64,000 bases of DNA, taken from the NCBI GenBank assembly GCA_003990955.1, contig BIFV01000015.1, positions 1 to 64,000 on the forward strand, given 5' to 3'. A program made the translations under genes and the position numbers. The stretch comes from Sporomusaceae bacterium FL31. Its GTDB lineage: Bacteria; Bacillota; Negativicutes; DSM-1736; Dendrosporobacteraceae. The notes beneath the pieces were generated by a model that saw only the letters and a list, made by a program, of their open reading frames with translations, searched no databases and was not told the DNA's origin. Of the stretch, positions 52,831 through 62,556 are shown one piece after another. Every line of letters begins with the position of its first letter. The first letter of the stretch is position 1.

Positions 52831-52917
52831 TCGGAGGTGATTGGTTACAATAACGGTGGTTGATTACTGCAACGTTTTTGCTCATCTTTTCAGTATAATT
52901 TAAGGAGAGACCAAACG

Positions 52918-54291
52918 ATGTTAGAAAAAATTTTTTCGCTCCGTGAGCGTAATACGACTGTAAGCACCGAAATAATGGCCGGTGTTACAACTTTTATGAC
53001 GATGGCTTACATATTATTTGTCAATCCGAGTATTCTGGGATCTGCCGGAATGGATAAAAACGCGGTTCTGCTGGCAACTTCAATTGGTGCCGGTTTAGTT
53101 ACCATCATGATGGGCTTGTTTGTAAATTATCCAATAGCATTAGCGCCAGGTATGGGGTTAAATGCCTTTTATGCATTCACTGTTGTCATTGGTATGGGTG
53201 TTTCTTGGCAAGTTGCTTTGGGGGCAGTATTTCTATCAGGCCTTATTTTTATTTTGCTCACTGTTACACAAGTCCGGCAGCTGTTGGTCGAAGGAATGCC
53301 AACATCACTGAAACATGCTATCACTGTGGGGATTGGATTATTTATTACAATTATCGGTTTAAAGCTTTCCGGAATCATGTCAATCAGACTTTCCCTGATT
53401 CCGCCAACCTTAGAAAAAATTGTTGCTTCACACGGTAATGGAACTCCACTATCTTTTGAAACCATTATTGAAATGGGCAAATTAGCAGATAAAGAAGTCT
53501 TACTGGCTCTATTCGGCCTATTATTCATTGCCGTACTGATGGCCCGTAATGTTCGCGGCTCTATGTTAATTGGTATTATCACTACGACAGTTCTTGGAAT
53601 TCTAATGGGAATTGTAAAAATTCCTGCTGGATTCACACCGGTCGCCATGCCTGATTTCAGCAATAACGCCTTTTTTGCGCTGGATATTGCTGGAGCTTTG
53701 AATATGGGGCTCATGACCATCATCTTTACTTTTACCTTTGTTGAATTATTTGATACCATGGGAACGCTTGTGGGAACTGCCACTAAGGCAGGACTGATGG
53801 ACAAAAATGGCAAGTTTCCGCGTATTGGACGAGCCATGCTGGTAGATGCCTTTGGCGTCAGCTTGGGATCATTACTTGGTACCAGCACCATTACGGCCTA
53901 TGTAGAAAGTGCCGCCGGTGTTGGTGCAGGTGGACGTACTGGCTTGACTGCGGTTGTCTGTGGAATCTTGTTCCTGTTAGCGCTGTTCTTTACGCCATTG
54001 GCTGGGTTGATTCCTGATGCCGCAACTGCGCCAGCCTTGATTATTGTTGGTGCCTTGATGATGGAAGGCGTGCGTCATATTGATTTTAGTGATTTTACTG
54101 AAGCACTGCCTGCATTTTTGACCATTGTGCTGATGCCGTTTACTTATAGTATTGCAAATGGTGTTTCGGCTGGTTTAGTCGTTTATCCACTTCTGAAATT
54201 GATCACTGGTCGTGGTCGCGAAGTTCATTGGATTATTTATGTCTTAGCGGTATTGGTTATTGCCAGATTTATTTTCTTAAATGAAGGTTAA
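52918..54291 (+). CDS. Purine permease of the NCS2 AzgA/PbuG subfamily
   Basis: A 457-residue membrane protein with about 12-14 helices. AzgA-type motifs: EIMAGVTTFMTMAYILFVNP at the N terminus, NYPIALAPGMGLNAFYAFTVV, TFTFVELFDTMGTLVG, and SLGSLLGTSTITAYVESAAGVGAGGRTGL. It imports hypoxanthine, guanine or adenine with protons. Control by a guanine-PRPP leader points to guanine/hypoxanthine uptake (PbuG-like), but PbuO-like adenine transport cannot be excluded. TAAGGAGAG precedes the ATG. It is the first gene after the leader; purE follows after 159 bases with hairpins in between. Confidence 0.92.
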   Translation: MLEKIFSLRERNTTVSTEIMAGVTTFMTMAYILFVNPSILGSAGMDKNAVLLATSIGAGLVTIMMGLFVNYPIALAPGMGLNAFYAFTVVIGMGVSWQVALGAVFLSGLIFILLTVTQVRQLLVEGMPTSLKHAITVGIGLFITIIGLKLSGIMSIRLSLIPPTLEKIVASHGNGTPLSFETIIEMGKLADKEVLLALFGLLFIAVLMARNVRGSMLIGIITTTVLGILMGIVKIPAGFTPVAMPDFSNNAFFALDIAGALNMGLMTIIFTFTFVELFDTMGTLVGTATKAGLMDKNGKFPRIGRAMLVDAFGVSLGSLLGTSTITAYVESAAGVGAGGRTGLTAVVCGILFLLALFFTPLAGLIPDAATAPALIIVGALMMEGVRHIDFSDFTEALPAFLTIVLMPFTYSIANGVSAGLVVYPLLKLITGRGREVHWIIYVLAVLVIARFIFLNEG

Positions 54292-54325
54292 GTATTAAAC
54301 GATTGTTCGCAGATTGATAAAAGGG

Positions 54326-54404
54326 TTCAGATGGAGTTTTTACTCCATCTGAATCAAATCTATAACTACGAAAATTTTGCTCAGAACTCTCATTGTATCT
54401 GAGC
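54326..54404 (+). other. Two stem-loops between the permease gene and purE
   Basis: TTCAGATGGAGT (54326-54337) pairs perfectly with ACTCCATCTGAA (54342-54353), and GCTCAGA (54379-54385) with TCTGAGC (54398-54404). Neither is followed by a T tract, so they are not typical terminators; they may set the relative expression of permease and pur genes, or the first may be a partial terminator. No known aptamer is recognisable here. Confidence 0.5.
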
Positions 54405-54450
54405 TTAATATAAAGAATTTAATTGAAAAGAGTTGAGAGGGGAGTAACGC

Positions 54451-54936
54451 ATGAAAGCTGCAATTATTATGGGAAGTGATTCTGACTGGCCAATTTTGAA
54501 GCCAGCTGTGAAGTTATTAGAAGAGTTTGGTATTGGAACTGAAGTGATCGTAGCTTCAGCGCACCGTACACCGGCTAAAGTTCATGACTTTGTTACTAGT
54601 GCTCCTGATCGCGGCGTGAGGGTATTTATTGCAGCTGCTGGTGCAGCCGCTCATTTACCGGGAGTTGTTGCCAGCCTGACCACTCTGCCTGTTATTGGGG
54701 TGCCTATCAATAGTACTGCATTAAACGGGTTTGACGCACTTTTAAGTATTGTTCAAATGCCGTCTGGTATTCCGGTAGGAACTATGGCAGTCAATGGTGC
54801 AAAAAATGCGGCAATCTTTGCTGCGCAAATATTAGGTGTAGCGAGCAGCGAAGTACAGGAAAAATTAGCTGTTCACCGGCAAGCCATGATTGACGAAGTA
54901 GAAGAGAAAGCAGCCAAAGTATTGGCAAATCAATAA
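54451..54936 (+). CDS. purE: N5-carboxyaminoimidazole ribonucleotide mutase, class I
   Basis: A 161-residue protein. IMGSDSDWPILKPAV, the active-site SAHRTP, AAAGAAAHLPGVVAS and GVPINSTALNGFDALLSIVQMP(S)G are class I PurE signatures. It moves the carboxyl group in N5-CAIR to give CAIR. Class I normally needs PurK, which is not in the window. GAGGGG precedes the ATG. It opens a tight cluster purE-C-F-M-N-H-D. Confidence 0.96.
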   Translation: MKAAIIMGSDSDWPILKPAVKLLEEFGIGTEVIVASAHRTPAKVHDFVTSAPDRGVRVFIAAAGAAAHLPGVVASLTTLPVIGVPINSTALNGFDALLSIVQMPSGIPVGTMAVNGAKNAAIFAAQILGVASSEVQEKLAVHRQAMIDEVEEKAAKVLANQ

Positions 54937-54960
54937 CCTAAAATACAGGGGGAATTTCGC

Positions 54961-55671
54961 ATGGAAAAGCAACCATTATATGAAGGTAAAGCTAAAAGAA
55001 TATTCGCAACTGCAAATGAGGATGAAGTTTTAGTTTATTATAAAGATGATGCCACAGCATTTAATGGTGAAAAGAAAGGAACGATTCTGAACAAAGGGAT
55101 TCTGAATAATCGAATTTCCTCATTCTTTTTTAAACTATTGAGTGAACAAGGTATTCCTAATCATTTTGTGAGCATGCCAAGTGATCGTGAAATGCTGGTC
55201 AAAAGTTTAAAAATTTTGCTGGTTGAAGTTGTTGTGCGTAATATTGCTGCAGGAAGCTTAGCAAAGCGCATTGGCTGGGAAGAAGGCCGCAAAATGCCTT
55301 GTACCGTTGTTGAGATGTACTATAAAAATGACGATCTTGGTGATCCATTGATCAATGATTATCATATTAAAGCACTAGGCTTGGCCACAGCAGAACAAGT
55401 CGCGAAAATGGAAGAATATGCGCTTAAGATTAATACGATTTTGACTAACTATCTCAAAGAAAAAGATTTGGAACTAATTGATTTTAAACTTGAATTTGGT
55501 TTGCATCAAGGCGAAGTCATGCTGGGAGATGAAATTTCACCAGATACTTGCCGTTTTTGGGATAGTAAAACAGGTGAGAAACTGGATAAGGACAGATTCC
55601 GCCGGAATTTGGGCAATGTTGAAGAAGCGTATAAGGAAGTATTGCTGCGCCTAACAGGAGAGGTACTATGA
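54961..55671 (+). CDS. purC: Phosphoribosylaminoimidazole-succinocarboxamide synthase (SAICAR synthetase)
   Basis: A 236-residue ATP-dependent ligase joining CAIR and aspartate. Family motifs: [10 protein letters not shown] at the N terminus, [47 protein letters not shown] and [14 protein letters not shown]. Length is normal. It overlaps purF by 4 bases (ATGA) and starts 24 bases after purE behind GGGGGA. Confidence 0.97.
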   Translation: MEKQPLYEGKAKRIFATANEDEVLVYYKDDATAFNGEKKGTILNKGILNNRISSFFFKLLSEQGIPNHFVSMPSDREMLVKSLKILLVEVVVRNIAAGSLAKRIGWEEGRKMPCTVVEMYYKNDDLGDPLINDYHIKALGLATAEQVAKMEEYALKINTILTNYLKEKDLELIDFKLEFGLHQGEVMLGDEISPDTCRFWDSKTGEKLDKDRFRRNLGNVEEAYKEVLLRLTGEVL

Positions 55672-57110
55672 TCGATATCGCACTGGATAAATTAAAAGAA
55701 GAGTGCGGCGTTTTTGGGATCTTTTCCCGGCGGGAGGATGTTTCATTATTTACCTACTGGGGCTTATATGCATTACAGCATCGCGGTCAGGAAAGTGCTG
55801 GGATAGCGATAACAGATGGATCCTGGATGGATCTTCATCGTGGCATGGGATTGGTCAATGAAGTGTTCCGCCATCAATTGCCGCATATGGATAACCAACA
55901 TATTGCGATTGGCCATGTCCGCTATTCAACAACTGGCTCCAGTCTATTAGCCAATACACAACCGTTAATGGTTACCTATGCAGGGGGGCATATTAGCCTT
56001 GCTCACAATGGCAATTTAACCAATGCCCGTGAATTGCGCGCTGAGCTTGAACAATCAGGCAGTGTTTTTCAGACCTCCATCGACAGTGAAGTATTTGTAA
56101 ATTTGATTGCCCGTTCCCGCAATCATTCTATTGAAGAAAAAATCATGGATAGCTTAAATAAAATTCAAGGCGCATACTGTCTGGTACTCATGACAGAGGA
56201 TAAGCTGGTTGGTGTGCGTGATCCGCATGGATTCCGTCCACTTTGCCTTGGTAAACTTGAAGACGGCTGGGTATTGGCATCTGAATCCTGTGCACTAGAC
56301 ACGGTTGGAGCCGAATTTGTTCGTGATATTGAACCAGGTGAAATGGTTGTCATTGATGATCATGGCGTGAAATCTTATCGTTTTGCACCAAGTGACCGCC
56401 GTGCATTATGTATATTTGAATATATTTATTTTGCCCGTCCTGATAGTGTGATTGATGGTCAAAGTGTTCATGCAACTCGCTTTGAAATGGGCCGGACATT
56501 AGCGAAAGAAAGCGGCTTCAAAGGTGATATTGTGATTTCAGTTCCAGATTCAGGGACAACGGCTGCTCTTGGCTTTAGCTATGAGTCCGGTATCCCGTTC
56601 ATGGAAGGCTTGATGAAGAATCGCTACATTGGTCGTACTTTTATTCAGCCTGAACAGAAAAAGCGCGATTTGGGAGTCAGGTTAAAACTAAATGCCGTAA
56701 AATCAGTGGTCAAAGGTAAATCCGTCATTATGGTGGATGATTCCATTGTTCGCGGTACTACTAGTGGAAAAATAGTTCGGATGCTAAAAGAAGCAGGGGC
56801 AACTGCCGTGCATATGTGTGTTAGCTCGCCGCCTATTGGGTATCCATGCTACTATGGTATTGATACCTCGATACGCAAGGAGCTGATTGCCGCTTCTAAG
56901 CAAGTCGAAGAAATCAAAGAATATATTGGTGCTGATTCGCTGCACTTTTTATCTCTCCAAGGCCTTTGGAATTCAGTAGGAAAAATAAGAAGTGAAGATA
57001 TGTGTCATGCTTGCTTTAGCTGTGAATATCCGGCTGCCGTACCAGGGGAGGATTCCTGTTCAAGCAATAAATATGTATTTGAAGAACGTATGTCCCGGGA
57101 AATAAAGTAG
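55668..57110 (+). CDS. purF: Amidophosphoribosyltransferase
   Basis: 480 residues. A 12-residue propeptide ends before Cys13 of CGVFGIF, which becomes the N-terminal nucleophile of the glutaminase. [13 protein letters not shown] and [10 protein letters not shown] are glutaminase motifs; the PRPP site is [14 protein letters not shown]. The C-terminal [10 protein letters not shown] marks the Bacillus-type, Fe-S-containing enzyme that is oxygen-sensitive. It makes phosphoribosylamine from PRPP and glutamine, the committed step. It uses PRPP, the likely ligand of the leader upstream. Confidence 0.98.
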   Translation: MIDIALDKLKEECGVFGIFSRREDVSLFTYWGLYALQHRGQESAGIAITDGSWMDLHRGMGLVNEVFRHQLPHMDNQHIAIGHVRYSTTGSSLLANTQPLMVTYAGGHISLAHNGNLTNARELRAELEQSGSVFQTSIDSEVFVNLIARSRNHSIEEKIMDSLNKIQGAYCLVLMTEDKLVGVRDPHGFRPLCLGKLEDGWVLASESCALDTVGAEFVRDIEPGEMVVIDDHGVKSYRFAPSDRRALCIFEYIYFARPDSVIDGQSVHATRFEMGRTLAKESGFKGDIVISVPDSGTTAALGFSYESGIPFMEGLMKNRYIGRTFIQPEQKKRDLGVRLKLNAVKSVVKGKSVIMVDDSIVRGTTSGKIVRMLKEAGATAVHMCVSSPPIGYPCYYGIDTSIRKELIAASKQVEEIKEYIGADSLHFLSLQGLWNSVGKIRSEDMCHACFSCEYPAAVPGEDSCSSNKYVFEERMSREIK

Positions 57111-57138
57111 ACTGAATCGACCGAATGGGGGAAAGTCA

Positions 57139-58209
57139 ATGACTATAGAGAACACGGATAATAAGCAGCTGACTTATCGTGAGGCAGGGGTTGACATTGA
57201 TGCCGGTAATCGTGCTGTAGACCTAATGAAGCAGCATGTTCGTTCAACCTATCGGCCGGAAGTTTTGGGGGATATTGGCGGCTTCGGTGGTTTATTTGCC
57301 CTCAATATCCAGAAGTACAGCCAGCCAGTACTGGTTTCCGGTACTGATGGGGTTGGCACTAAACTGCGCCTGGCATTTTTATTGGATCGTCATGATACTA
57401 TTGGCCAGGATGCTGTGGCAATGTGTGTCAATGATATCTTGGTTCAAGGGGCTGAGCCTCTTTTCTTTTTAGATTATTTGGCTGTAGGTAAGTTAGAACC
57501 GGAAAAAGTCGCCGCTGTGGTCAGCGGTGTTGCAAAAGCCTGTAAAGAATCCGGCTGTGCTCTGATTGGCGGAGAAACAGCAGAGATGGCAGGATTCTAT
57601 CCCGAAGGCGAATACGATATTGCTGGCTTTGCGGTAGGGATTGTTGATAAACCACGCATTATCACCGGCGATACCATTAAACCTGGCGATGTGCTTTTAG
57701 GTCTGCCGTCCAGTGGATTACATTCAAATGGTTATTCTTTGGTACGGAAAATTTGCTTTGATGTAAAACAATTCTCTGCTGATGCGTATATCGATCAGTT
57801 AGGTAAAACCTTAGGAGAAGAACTTCTGACCCCAACAAAGCTTTATCCTAAAACCTGCTTGCCCTTGATCAACTCGTTTGATCTTAAGGGAATGGTTCAC
57901 ATTACCGGTGGTGGTTTTTATGATAATATTCCACGCGTGCTGCCGGAAGAATGTTCAGTAGAAATCGATACAACGACTTGGCCAAAGCCACCTATCTTTG
58001 AATTGCTAAAAGAATGGGGCGGAGTGGCCTGGCCTGAAATGTACCGGACTTTCAATATGGGTATTGGCATGATTGTTGTGGTAGCAGCTGAAGACGTTGC
58101 GGCTGTTCAGGCAAATCTGGCCGAACGTGATGAGAAAAGCTATGTGATCGGTAAAGTCGTGGCTGGAGGCCAGGAGGTAATCCTCAAAGGAGGCGTATTT
58201 GGTGGCTGA
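57139..58209 (+). CDS. purM: Phosphoribosylformylglycinamidine cyclo-ligase (AIR synthetase)
   Basis: A 356-residue ATP-dependent enzyme that closes FGAM to AIR, the shared precursor for purines and for ThiC. Motifs: [76 protein letters not shown] and [22 protein letters not shown] precedes the ATG. Its 3' end overlaps purN by about 8-11 bases. Confidence 0.97.
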   Translation: MTIENTDNKQLTYREAGVDIDAGNRAVDLMKQHVRSTYRPEVLGDIGGFGGLFALNIQKYSQPVLVSGTDGVGTKLRLAFLLDRHDTIGQDAVAMCVNDILVQGAEPLFFLDYLAVGKLEPEKVAAVVSGVAKACKESGCALIGGETAEMAGFYPEGEYDIAGFAVGIVDKPRIITGDTIKPGDVLLGLPSSGLHSNGYSLVRKICFDVKQFSADAYIDQLGKTLGEELLTPTKLYPKTCLPLINSFDLKGMVHITGGGFYDNIPRVLPEECSVEIDTTTWPKPPIFELLKEWGGVAWPEMYRTFNMGIGMIVVVAAEDVAAVQANLAERDEKSYVIGKVVAGGQEVILKGGVFGG

Positions 58210-58828
58210 AACAACAGTTTTGGGGATTTTGGCCTCCGGACGCGGCAGTAATTTACAATCAATTATTGATGCCATCTCGACAGGTAAACTGGCAGCCAAA
58301 ATTGGGGTTGTTATTAGTGATAAGCCTGATGCCAATGCGCTAAAACGGGCTGTTGATTTGAATTTGACAGCCGTGTGTGTGGACCGGAAACAGTATAAAA
58401 CCCAGCAGGAATTTGAGCAGGCTTTAGTCACTGAATTAAAGCTGCACCAAGTCGAATTGGTCATTCTAGCTGGATTTATGAGAATTCTCAGCCCGTATTT
58501 TGTTCATGCATTTGCCAATCGGATTATGAATATTCATCCATCCTTATTACCTGCTTTTCCAGGCAAGCATGCACAAGAACAAGCCATTCATTATGGGGCA
58601 AAAGTGTCAGGCTGCACTGTGCATTTTGTTGATGAAGGAATGGACAGCGGTCCAATCATTTTACAGCAGACCGTGCCGGTACTGCCTGATGATACTCCGT
58701 CAACCTTAGCTGAACGGATCTTACAGCAAGAACATGTCATCTATCCGCAGGCAATCAAGCTTTATATCGAAAACAAATTGCAGATTGAAGGGCGAATGGT
58801 TAAGGTAGTTGACCGGAAAAATGATTAG
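58202..58828 (+). CDS. purN: Phosphoribosylglycinamide formyltransferase
   Basis: About 208 residues. It formylates GAR with 10-formyl-tetrahydrofolate. Motifs: [32 protein letters not shown], the catalytic [12 protein letters not shown](K)HA and [20 protein letters not shown] 58202 is chosen, 9 bases after AAAGGAGG; TTG 58199 is equally possible. The start lies within the end of purM, giving coupled translation. Confidence 0.96.
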   Translation: MAETTVLGILASGRGSNLQSIIDAISTGKLAAKIGVVISDKPDANALKRAVDLNLTAVCVDRKQYKTQQEFEQALVTELKLHQVELVILAGFMRILSPYFVHAFANRIMNIHPSLLPAFPGKHAQEQAIHYGAKVSGCTVHFVDEGMDSGPIILQQTVPVLPDDTPSTLAERILQQEHVIYPQAIKLYIENKLQIEGRMVKVVDRKND

Positions 58829-58871
58829 GTTGGTTGATCAGGGAAATCAGCCTAGGATAGTGGAGGATAGA

Positions 58872-60416
58872 ATGAATATAAAACGTGCGTTACTCAGCGT
58901 ATCTGACAAAACTGGTATTGTGGAATTTGCTCAAAAACTGCATAGTTTTGGTATTGAAATCATTTCAACTGGCGGTACCATGAAAACACTGCGTGAGGCT
59001 GGCATCCCAGTCACTTATGTCAGTGATGTTACCGGCTTTCCTGAGATCATGGACGGACGGGTTAAAACGCTAAATCCCTATATTCATGGGGGAATATTGG
59101 CAATCAGGGATAATGAAGCTCATGTTGCTGCTATGCAGCAGCATCATATTCAAGGGATTGACATGGTCGTTGTCAATCTTTATCCATTCCGTCAAACGAT
59201 CGCTAAACCAGACGTGACATTAGCTGATGCTATTGAGAACATTGATATTGGTGGACCAGCGATGATTCGAGCTGCCGCAAAAAACTTTAACTATGTATCG
59301 GTTGTGGTCAATCCGCAGCGCTATGCTGAAATTATCCGCCAGCTAGAAGAGACTGGTGCTATTGCTGATCAGTTTCGGATGGCGCTGGCACAAGAGGCTT
59401 ATAATCATACTTCTGAGTATGATGCTTATATCAGCCAATATTTGTCTGGACAACTTGGCGAAGGTGCATTTCCTCAGAGTATGCACCTTGTGTTAGAAAA
59501 GGTACAGGATTTGCGTTATGGTGAAAATCCTCATCAGCAGGCAGCTTTTTACCGGGAAAAATATTATGCCGGACCTGGCATTGCAAATGCTCAGCAGCTT
59601 CATGGCAAGGAATTATCGTTTAATAATATTGCTGATATTGAAGCCGCATATGCCATTGTTACTGAGTTTGATCAACCGGCAGTGACCATTATTAAGCATA
59701 CTAATCCTTGCGGTACTGGCATTGGTGAAACTATTGCAGCCGCTTATAGTAAAGCCTATCAGGCCGATCCTGTTTCAGCTTTTGGCGGTATTATTGCTCT
59801 AAATAGGATTGTCGATCAAGCGACTGCCGAACAAATCAGCAGTATTTTTATTGAAGCCGTTGTAGCTCCAGGGTATGATCAGGCAGCTTTAGACATCCTG
59901 ACCCAGAAAAAGAATATCCGACTGCTTACAATTGATATGCAGCCAGCCGCTAAAATGAATAGTCTGGATGTCAAAAAGGTTTCGGGCGGAATGCTGGTTC
60001 AAAGTTTAGATCAAGCGGACGTTTCGGAGAGCGATCTGAAAGTAGTCTCGCAGCATCAGCCTTCTGCTGAAGAATGGAAACAACTGCTATTTGCCTGGAA
60101 AATTGTTAAGCATGTAAAATCCAATGCCATTGTGGTAGCTGGCGAGAATCAGACTTATGGCGTGGGCGCAGGTCAAATGAATCGGGTAGGTTCGGCTCAG
60201 ATTGCATTGTCACAAGCTGGCGATAAGGCAAAAGGTGCAGTATTGGCTTCAGATGCATTTTTCCCGTTTCGTGATACCGTGGATACGGCTGCTAAGGCTG
60301 GTATTACAGCCATCATTCAACCAGGCGGTTCAGTGAAAGATGAGGAGTCAATTGCTGCAGCCAACGAGCATGGGATTGTGATGGTATTCACTGGAATGAG
60401 ACATTTTAAACATTAA
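58872..60416 (+). CDS. purH: Bifunctional AICAR transformylase / IMP cyclohydrolase
   Basis: 514 residues. The N-terminal MGS-like cyclohydrolase (about 1-195) begins [20 protein letters not shown] and has [14 protein letters not shown] and [14 protein letters not shown]; the transformylase (about 200-514) has [52 protein letters not shown] and [13 protein letters not shown] 58872 follows GGAGG; the longer frame upstream belongs to no domain. It carries out the last two steps to IMP. Confidence 0.98.
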   Translation: MNIKRALLSVSDKTGIVEFAQKLHSFGIEIISTGGTMKTLREAGIPVTYVSDVTGFPEIMDGRVKTLNPYIHGGILAIRDNEAHVAAMQQHHIQGIDMVVVNLYPFRQTIAKPDVTLADAIENIDIGGPAMIRAAAKNFNYVSVVVNPQRYAEIIRQLEETGAIADQFRMALAQEAYNHTSEYDAYISQYLSGQLGEGAFPQSMHLVLEKVQDLRYGENPHQQAAFYREKYYAGPGIANAQQLHGKELSFNNIADIEAAYAIVTEFDQPAVTIIKHTNPCGTGIGETIAAAYSKAYQADPVSAFGGIIALNRIVDQATAEQISSIFIEAVVAPGYDQAALDILTQKKNIRLLTIDMQPAAKMNSLDVKKVSGGMLVQSLDQADVSESDLKVVSQHQPSAEEWKQLLFAWKIVKHVKSNAIVVAGENQTYGVGAGQMNRVGSAQIALSQAGDKAKGAVLASDAFFPFRDTVDTAAKAGITAIIQPGGSVKDEESIAAANEHGIVMVFTGMRHFKH

Positions 60417-60443
60417 GATTCATCCCTGTTAAGGAGTGATTTT

Positions 60444-61718
60444 GTGCGAATTTTAGTAATTGGCGGTGGCGGCCGCGAACATACTTTAGCGTGGAAGCTG
60501 GCTATGAGCCCACGAGTGGAGAAAATATACTGTATTCCGGGAAATCCTGGCATTAGTCAAATTGCCGAATGTATAGACCTTAATCTAGCTGACAATCAGG
60601 CTTTAGTGGATTTTGCGATCAATCATCACATTGACTTAACGGTTGTAGGGCCGGAAATGCCATTAGCCAATGGGATAGTCGATGCTTTTGATAAACAAGC
60701 TTTGAAAATTTTTGGACCGACTCAGGCAGCCGCTGAATTGGAAGGCTCAAAGGCCTTTGCTAAAGAGTTAATGAAAAAATATCAGATACCAACCGCTAAT
60801 TTTGAAGTGTTTACCGATGCTGAATCAGCCAAGGATTATATTGTGAAAATTGGTGCTCCGGTGGTTGTAAAGGCTGACGGTTTAGCAGCTGGCAAAGGTG
60901 TCGTCGTGGCGATGTCCTTAGACGAAGCTCTTGCAGCTGTTGATATGATTATGCGTGATCAGGCTTTTGGTTTGGCTGGCAGCAGGGTAGTTATTGAAGA
61001 GTACTTAACAGGGGAAGAGGCTTCTTTGCTGGCATTCACTGATGGGTATACTGTTGTTCCAATGATTTCTGCACAAGATCATAAACGGGCTTTCGATGGG
61101 GATCAAGGTCCTAATACAGGCGGTATGGGTACTTATGCACCAGCTCCGGTTGTTACTGCTGACATCTTAGAACAGATCAAGCAGCAGGTTCTGCAACCGA
61201 CAGTTGATGCAATGCGGGCTGAAGGTAGAATATATCGTGGTTGCTTATATGCTGGGTTAATGATCAATGAAAATGGCCCCAAAGTGATTGAATTTAATGC
61301 AAGATTCGGGGATCCTGAAACCCAGGTTGTACTGCCTTTGCTGGCTAGTGACTTAGTAACCGTAATGGAAGCCTGCGTGGATGGAAAACTTGCAGATATC
61401 GAAGTCAGCTGGGAAGAAAAAGCTGCTGTATGTGTTGTCATGGCAGCCGGTGGTTATCCTGGTAGCTATGCAAAAGGCGATGCTATCACTGGAATTACTG
61501 CTGCTGAACAACATGGAGCGTTAGTCTTTCAGGCCGGCACCGCTCTTAAAGAAGATACCATTATCACAAATGGCGGGAGAGTACTTGGCATTACGGCGAC
61601 AGCACCGACTATTCTGGACGCTGTTGAAAAGGCTTATCATGCCGTTAAAGAAATTAAGTTTATTGACATGCATTATCGTACCGATATTGCTCATCGAGCT
61701 ATTAAACGTAATCATTAA
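60444..61718 (+). CDS. purD: Phosphoribosylamine-glycine ligase (GAR synthetase)
   Basis: A 424-residue ATP-grasp enzyme. RILVIGGGGREHTLAWKL at the N terminus, GPTQAAAELEGSKAFAK, VVKADGLAAGKGV, DHKRAFDGDQGPNTGGMGTY and EFNARFGDPETQVVLPLL are its motifs. It adds glycine to phosphoribosylamine. Start is GTG 60444 after AAGGAG. It closes the pur cluster; a strong terminator follows. Confidence 0.98.
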   Translation: MRILVIGGGGREHTLAWKLAMSPRVEKIYCIPGNPGISQIAECIDLNLADNQALVDFAINHHIDLTVVGPEMPLANGIVDAFDKQALKIFGPTQAAAELEGSKAFAKELMKKYQIPTANFEVFTDAESAKDYIVKIGAPVVVKADGLAAGKGVVVAMSLDEALAAVDMIMRDQAFGLAGSRVVIEEYLTGEEASLLAFTDGYTVVPMISAQDHKRAFDGDQGPNTGGMGTYAPAPVVTADILEQIKQQVLQPTVDAMRAEGRIYRGCLYAGLMINENGPKVIEFNARFGDPETQVVLPLLASDLVTVMEACVDGKLADIEVSWEEKAAVCVVMAAGGYPGSYAKGDAITGITAAEQHGALVFQAGTALKEDTIITNGGRVLGITATAPTILDAVEKAYHAVKEIKFIDMHYRTDIAHRAIKRNH

Positions 61719-61730
61719 TTTATTTTTTAG

Positions 61731-61769
61731 ATATGTTCCACATGATCAAATGTGGAACATATTTTTTTA
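61731..61769 (+). terminator. Terminator of the pur cluster
   Basis: ATATGTTCCACAT (61731-61743), GATCAA loop, ATGTGGAACATAT (61750-61762), then a T run: a perfect 13-bp stem. Confidence 0.96.
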
Positions 61770-61849
61770 TGCTGTACGAATTTAGAGGTAAGATGTTGAA
61801 TTTTGGAGAATAATAACAATACTACAGAAGGCATGGAGAGATATGAGTG

Positions 61850-62374
61850 ATGGAATATTCATTTTTGCTAGTTAATCTGGTTGTTATTCTCATGTTGTTT
61901 GTTGGCGTTAGTTTTACATTAATTGGCATGCCTGGCAATCTATTGATTTTTATTACAGCGGTTGCTTATGCCTATTTTGGCGATTTTGCGCATATAAATG
62001 TTACAATGCTGCTTATTTTACTAGGTGCGCTGATTTGCGGTGAAATCGTCGAGTCTGTTGCCGGCGCATTGGGTGCAAAAAAGGAGCAGGCCTCTAAAAG
62101 GGCTATTGCAGCCGCCTTTTTTGGCAGTATCATCGGCGGAATCATTGGTACAGGAATTTTGCCGGTAATCGGTTCGATTGCGGGAGCTATATGTGGTGGA
62201 TTTAGTGGCAGTTACCTAGCTGAATATACGAAAAGCAAAGATTCCATGCAGGCGAGTCGGGTCGCTCACAGTGTCATTAAAGGGCAGATTATCGGGCTGA
62301 TTGTCAAATTTGCCATCGCAATTACCATGGTGATTTACGTTTTATCCAAAATGCCTTGGCAGGAATATGTATAG
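61850..62374 (+). CDS. DUF456 family membrane protein
   Basis: 174 residues, mostly hydrophobic. About four membrane segments: 4-30 (LLVNLVVILMLFVGVSFTLIG), 32-65, a glycine-rich pair 85-120 (AAAFFGSIIGGIIGTGILPVIGSIAGA) and 145-165. The G-M-P-G-N and the Gly-rich central repeat are DUF456 features. Its function is unknown. ATG 61850 and GTG 61847 are both possible after GGAGAG. It stands alone between the pur terminator and a peptidase gene, with a long stem-loop after it. Confidence 0.85.
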   Translation: MEYSFLLVNLVVILMLFVGVSFTLIGMPGNLLIFITAVAYAYFGDFAHINVTMLLILLGALICGEIVESVAGALGAKKEQASKRAIAAAFFGSIIGGIIGTGILPVIGSIAGAICGGFSGSYLAEYTKSKDSMQASRVAHSVIKGQIIGLIVKFAIAITMVIYVLSKMPWQEYV

Positions 62375-62421
62375 TTTAACGCTCTTTGATTTGGGACTTA
62401 TCAGACGACTATAATTTAAAT

Positions 62422-62484
62422 GATCAGGTTATCATATAATGATTGGCATAGAGTTCTGTGCCGGCATGATATGATAACCTGATC
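62422..62484. repeat. 63-base self-complementary element
   Basis: GATCAGGTTATCATAT (62422-62437) and its exact complement (62469-62484) are 16-base arms; inside them GGCA-AGA and TCT-TGCC form a second stem. No T tract follows on either strand. It may be a 3'-UTR structure, a bidirectional terminator or a small palindromic repeat element; no second copy occurs in the window. Confidence 0.55.
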
Positions 62485-62556
62485 CAGTTCCTCATAAATT
62501 ATTGATGATTGTTGGTAAAGTTAAATTTGAAGTACCGAAAGAGAGGGTATTACACA

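Noticed and set aside
52563..52863. Two overlapping open frames of 71 and 96 codons before the purine permease
   Set aside because: They run through the two riboswitch aptamers and the terminator; the sequence is explained by RNA structure, and the products resemble nothing.
53169..53891. 240-codon minus-strand frame inside the purine permease gene
   Set aside because: It is a complementary-strand shadow of a strongly supported permease gene, with low-complexity Ser/Pro/Ile-rich content and no ribosome-binding site.
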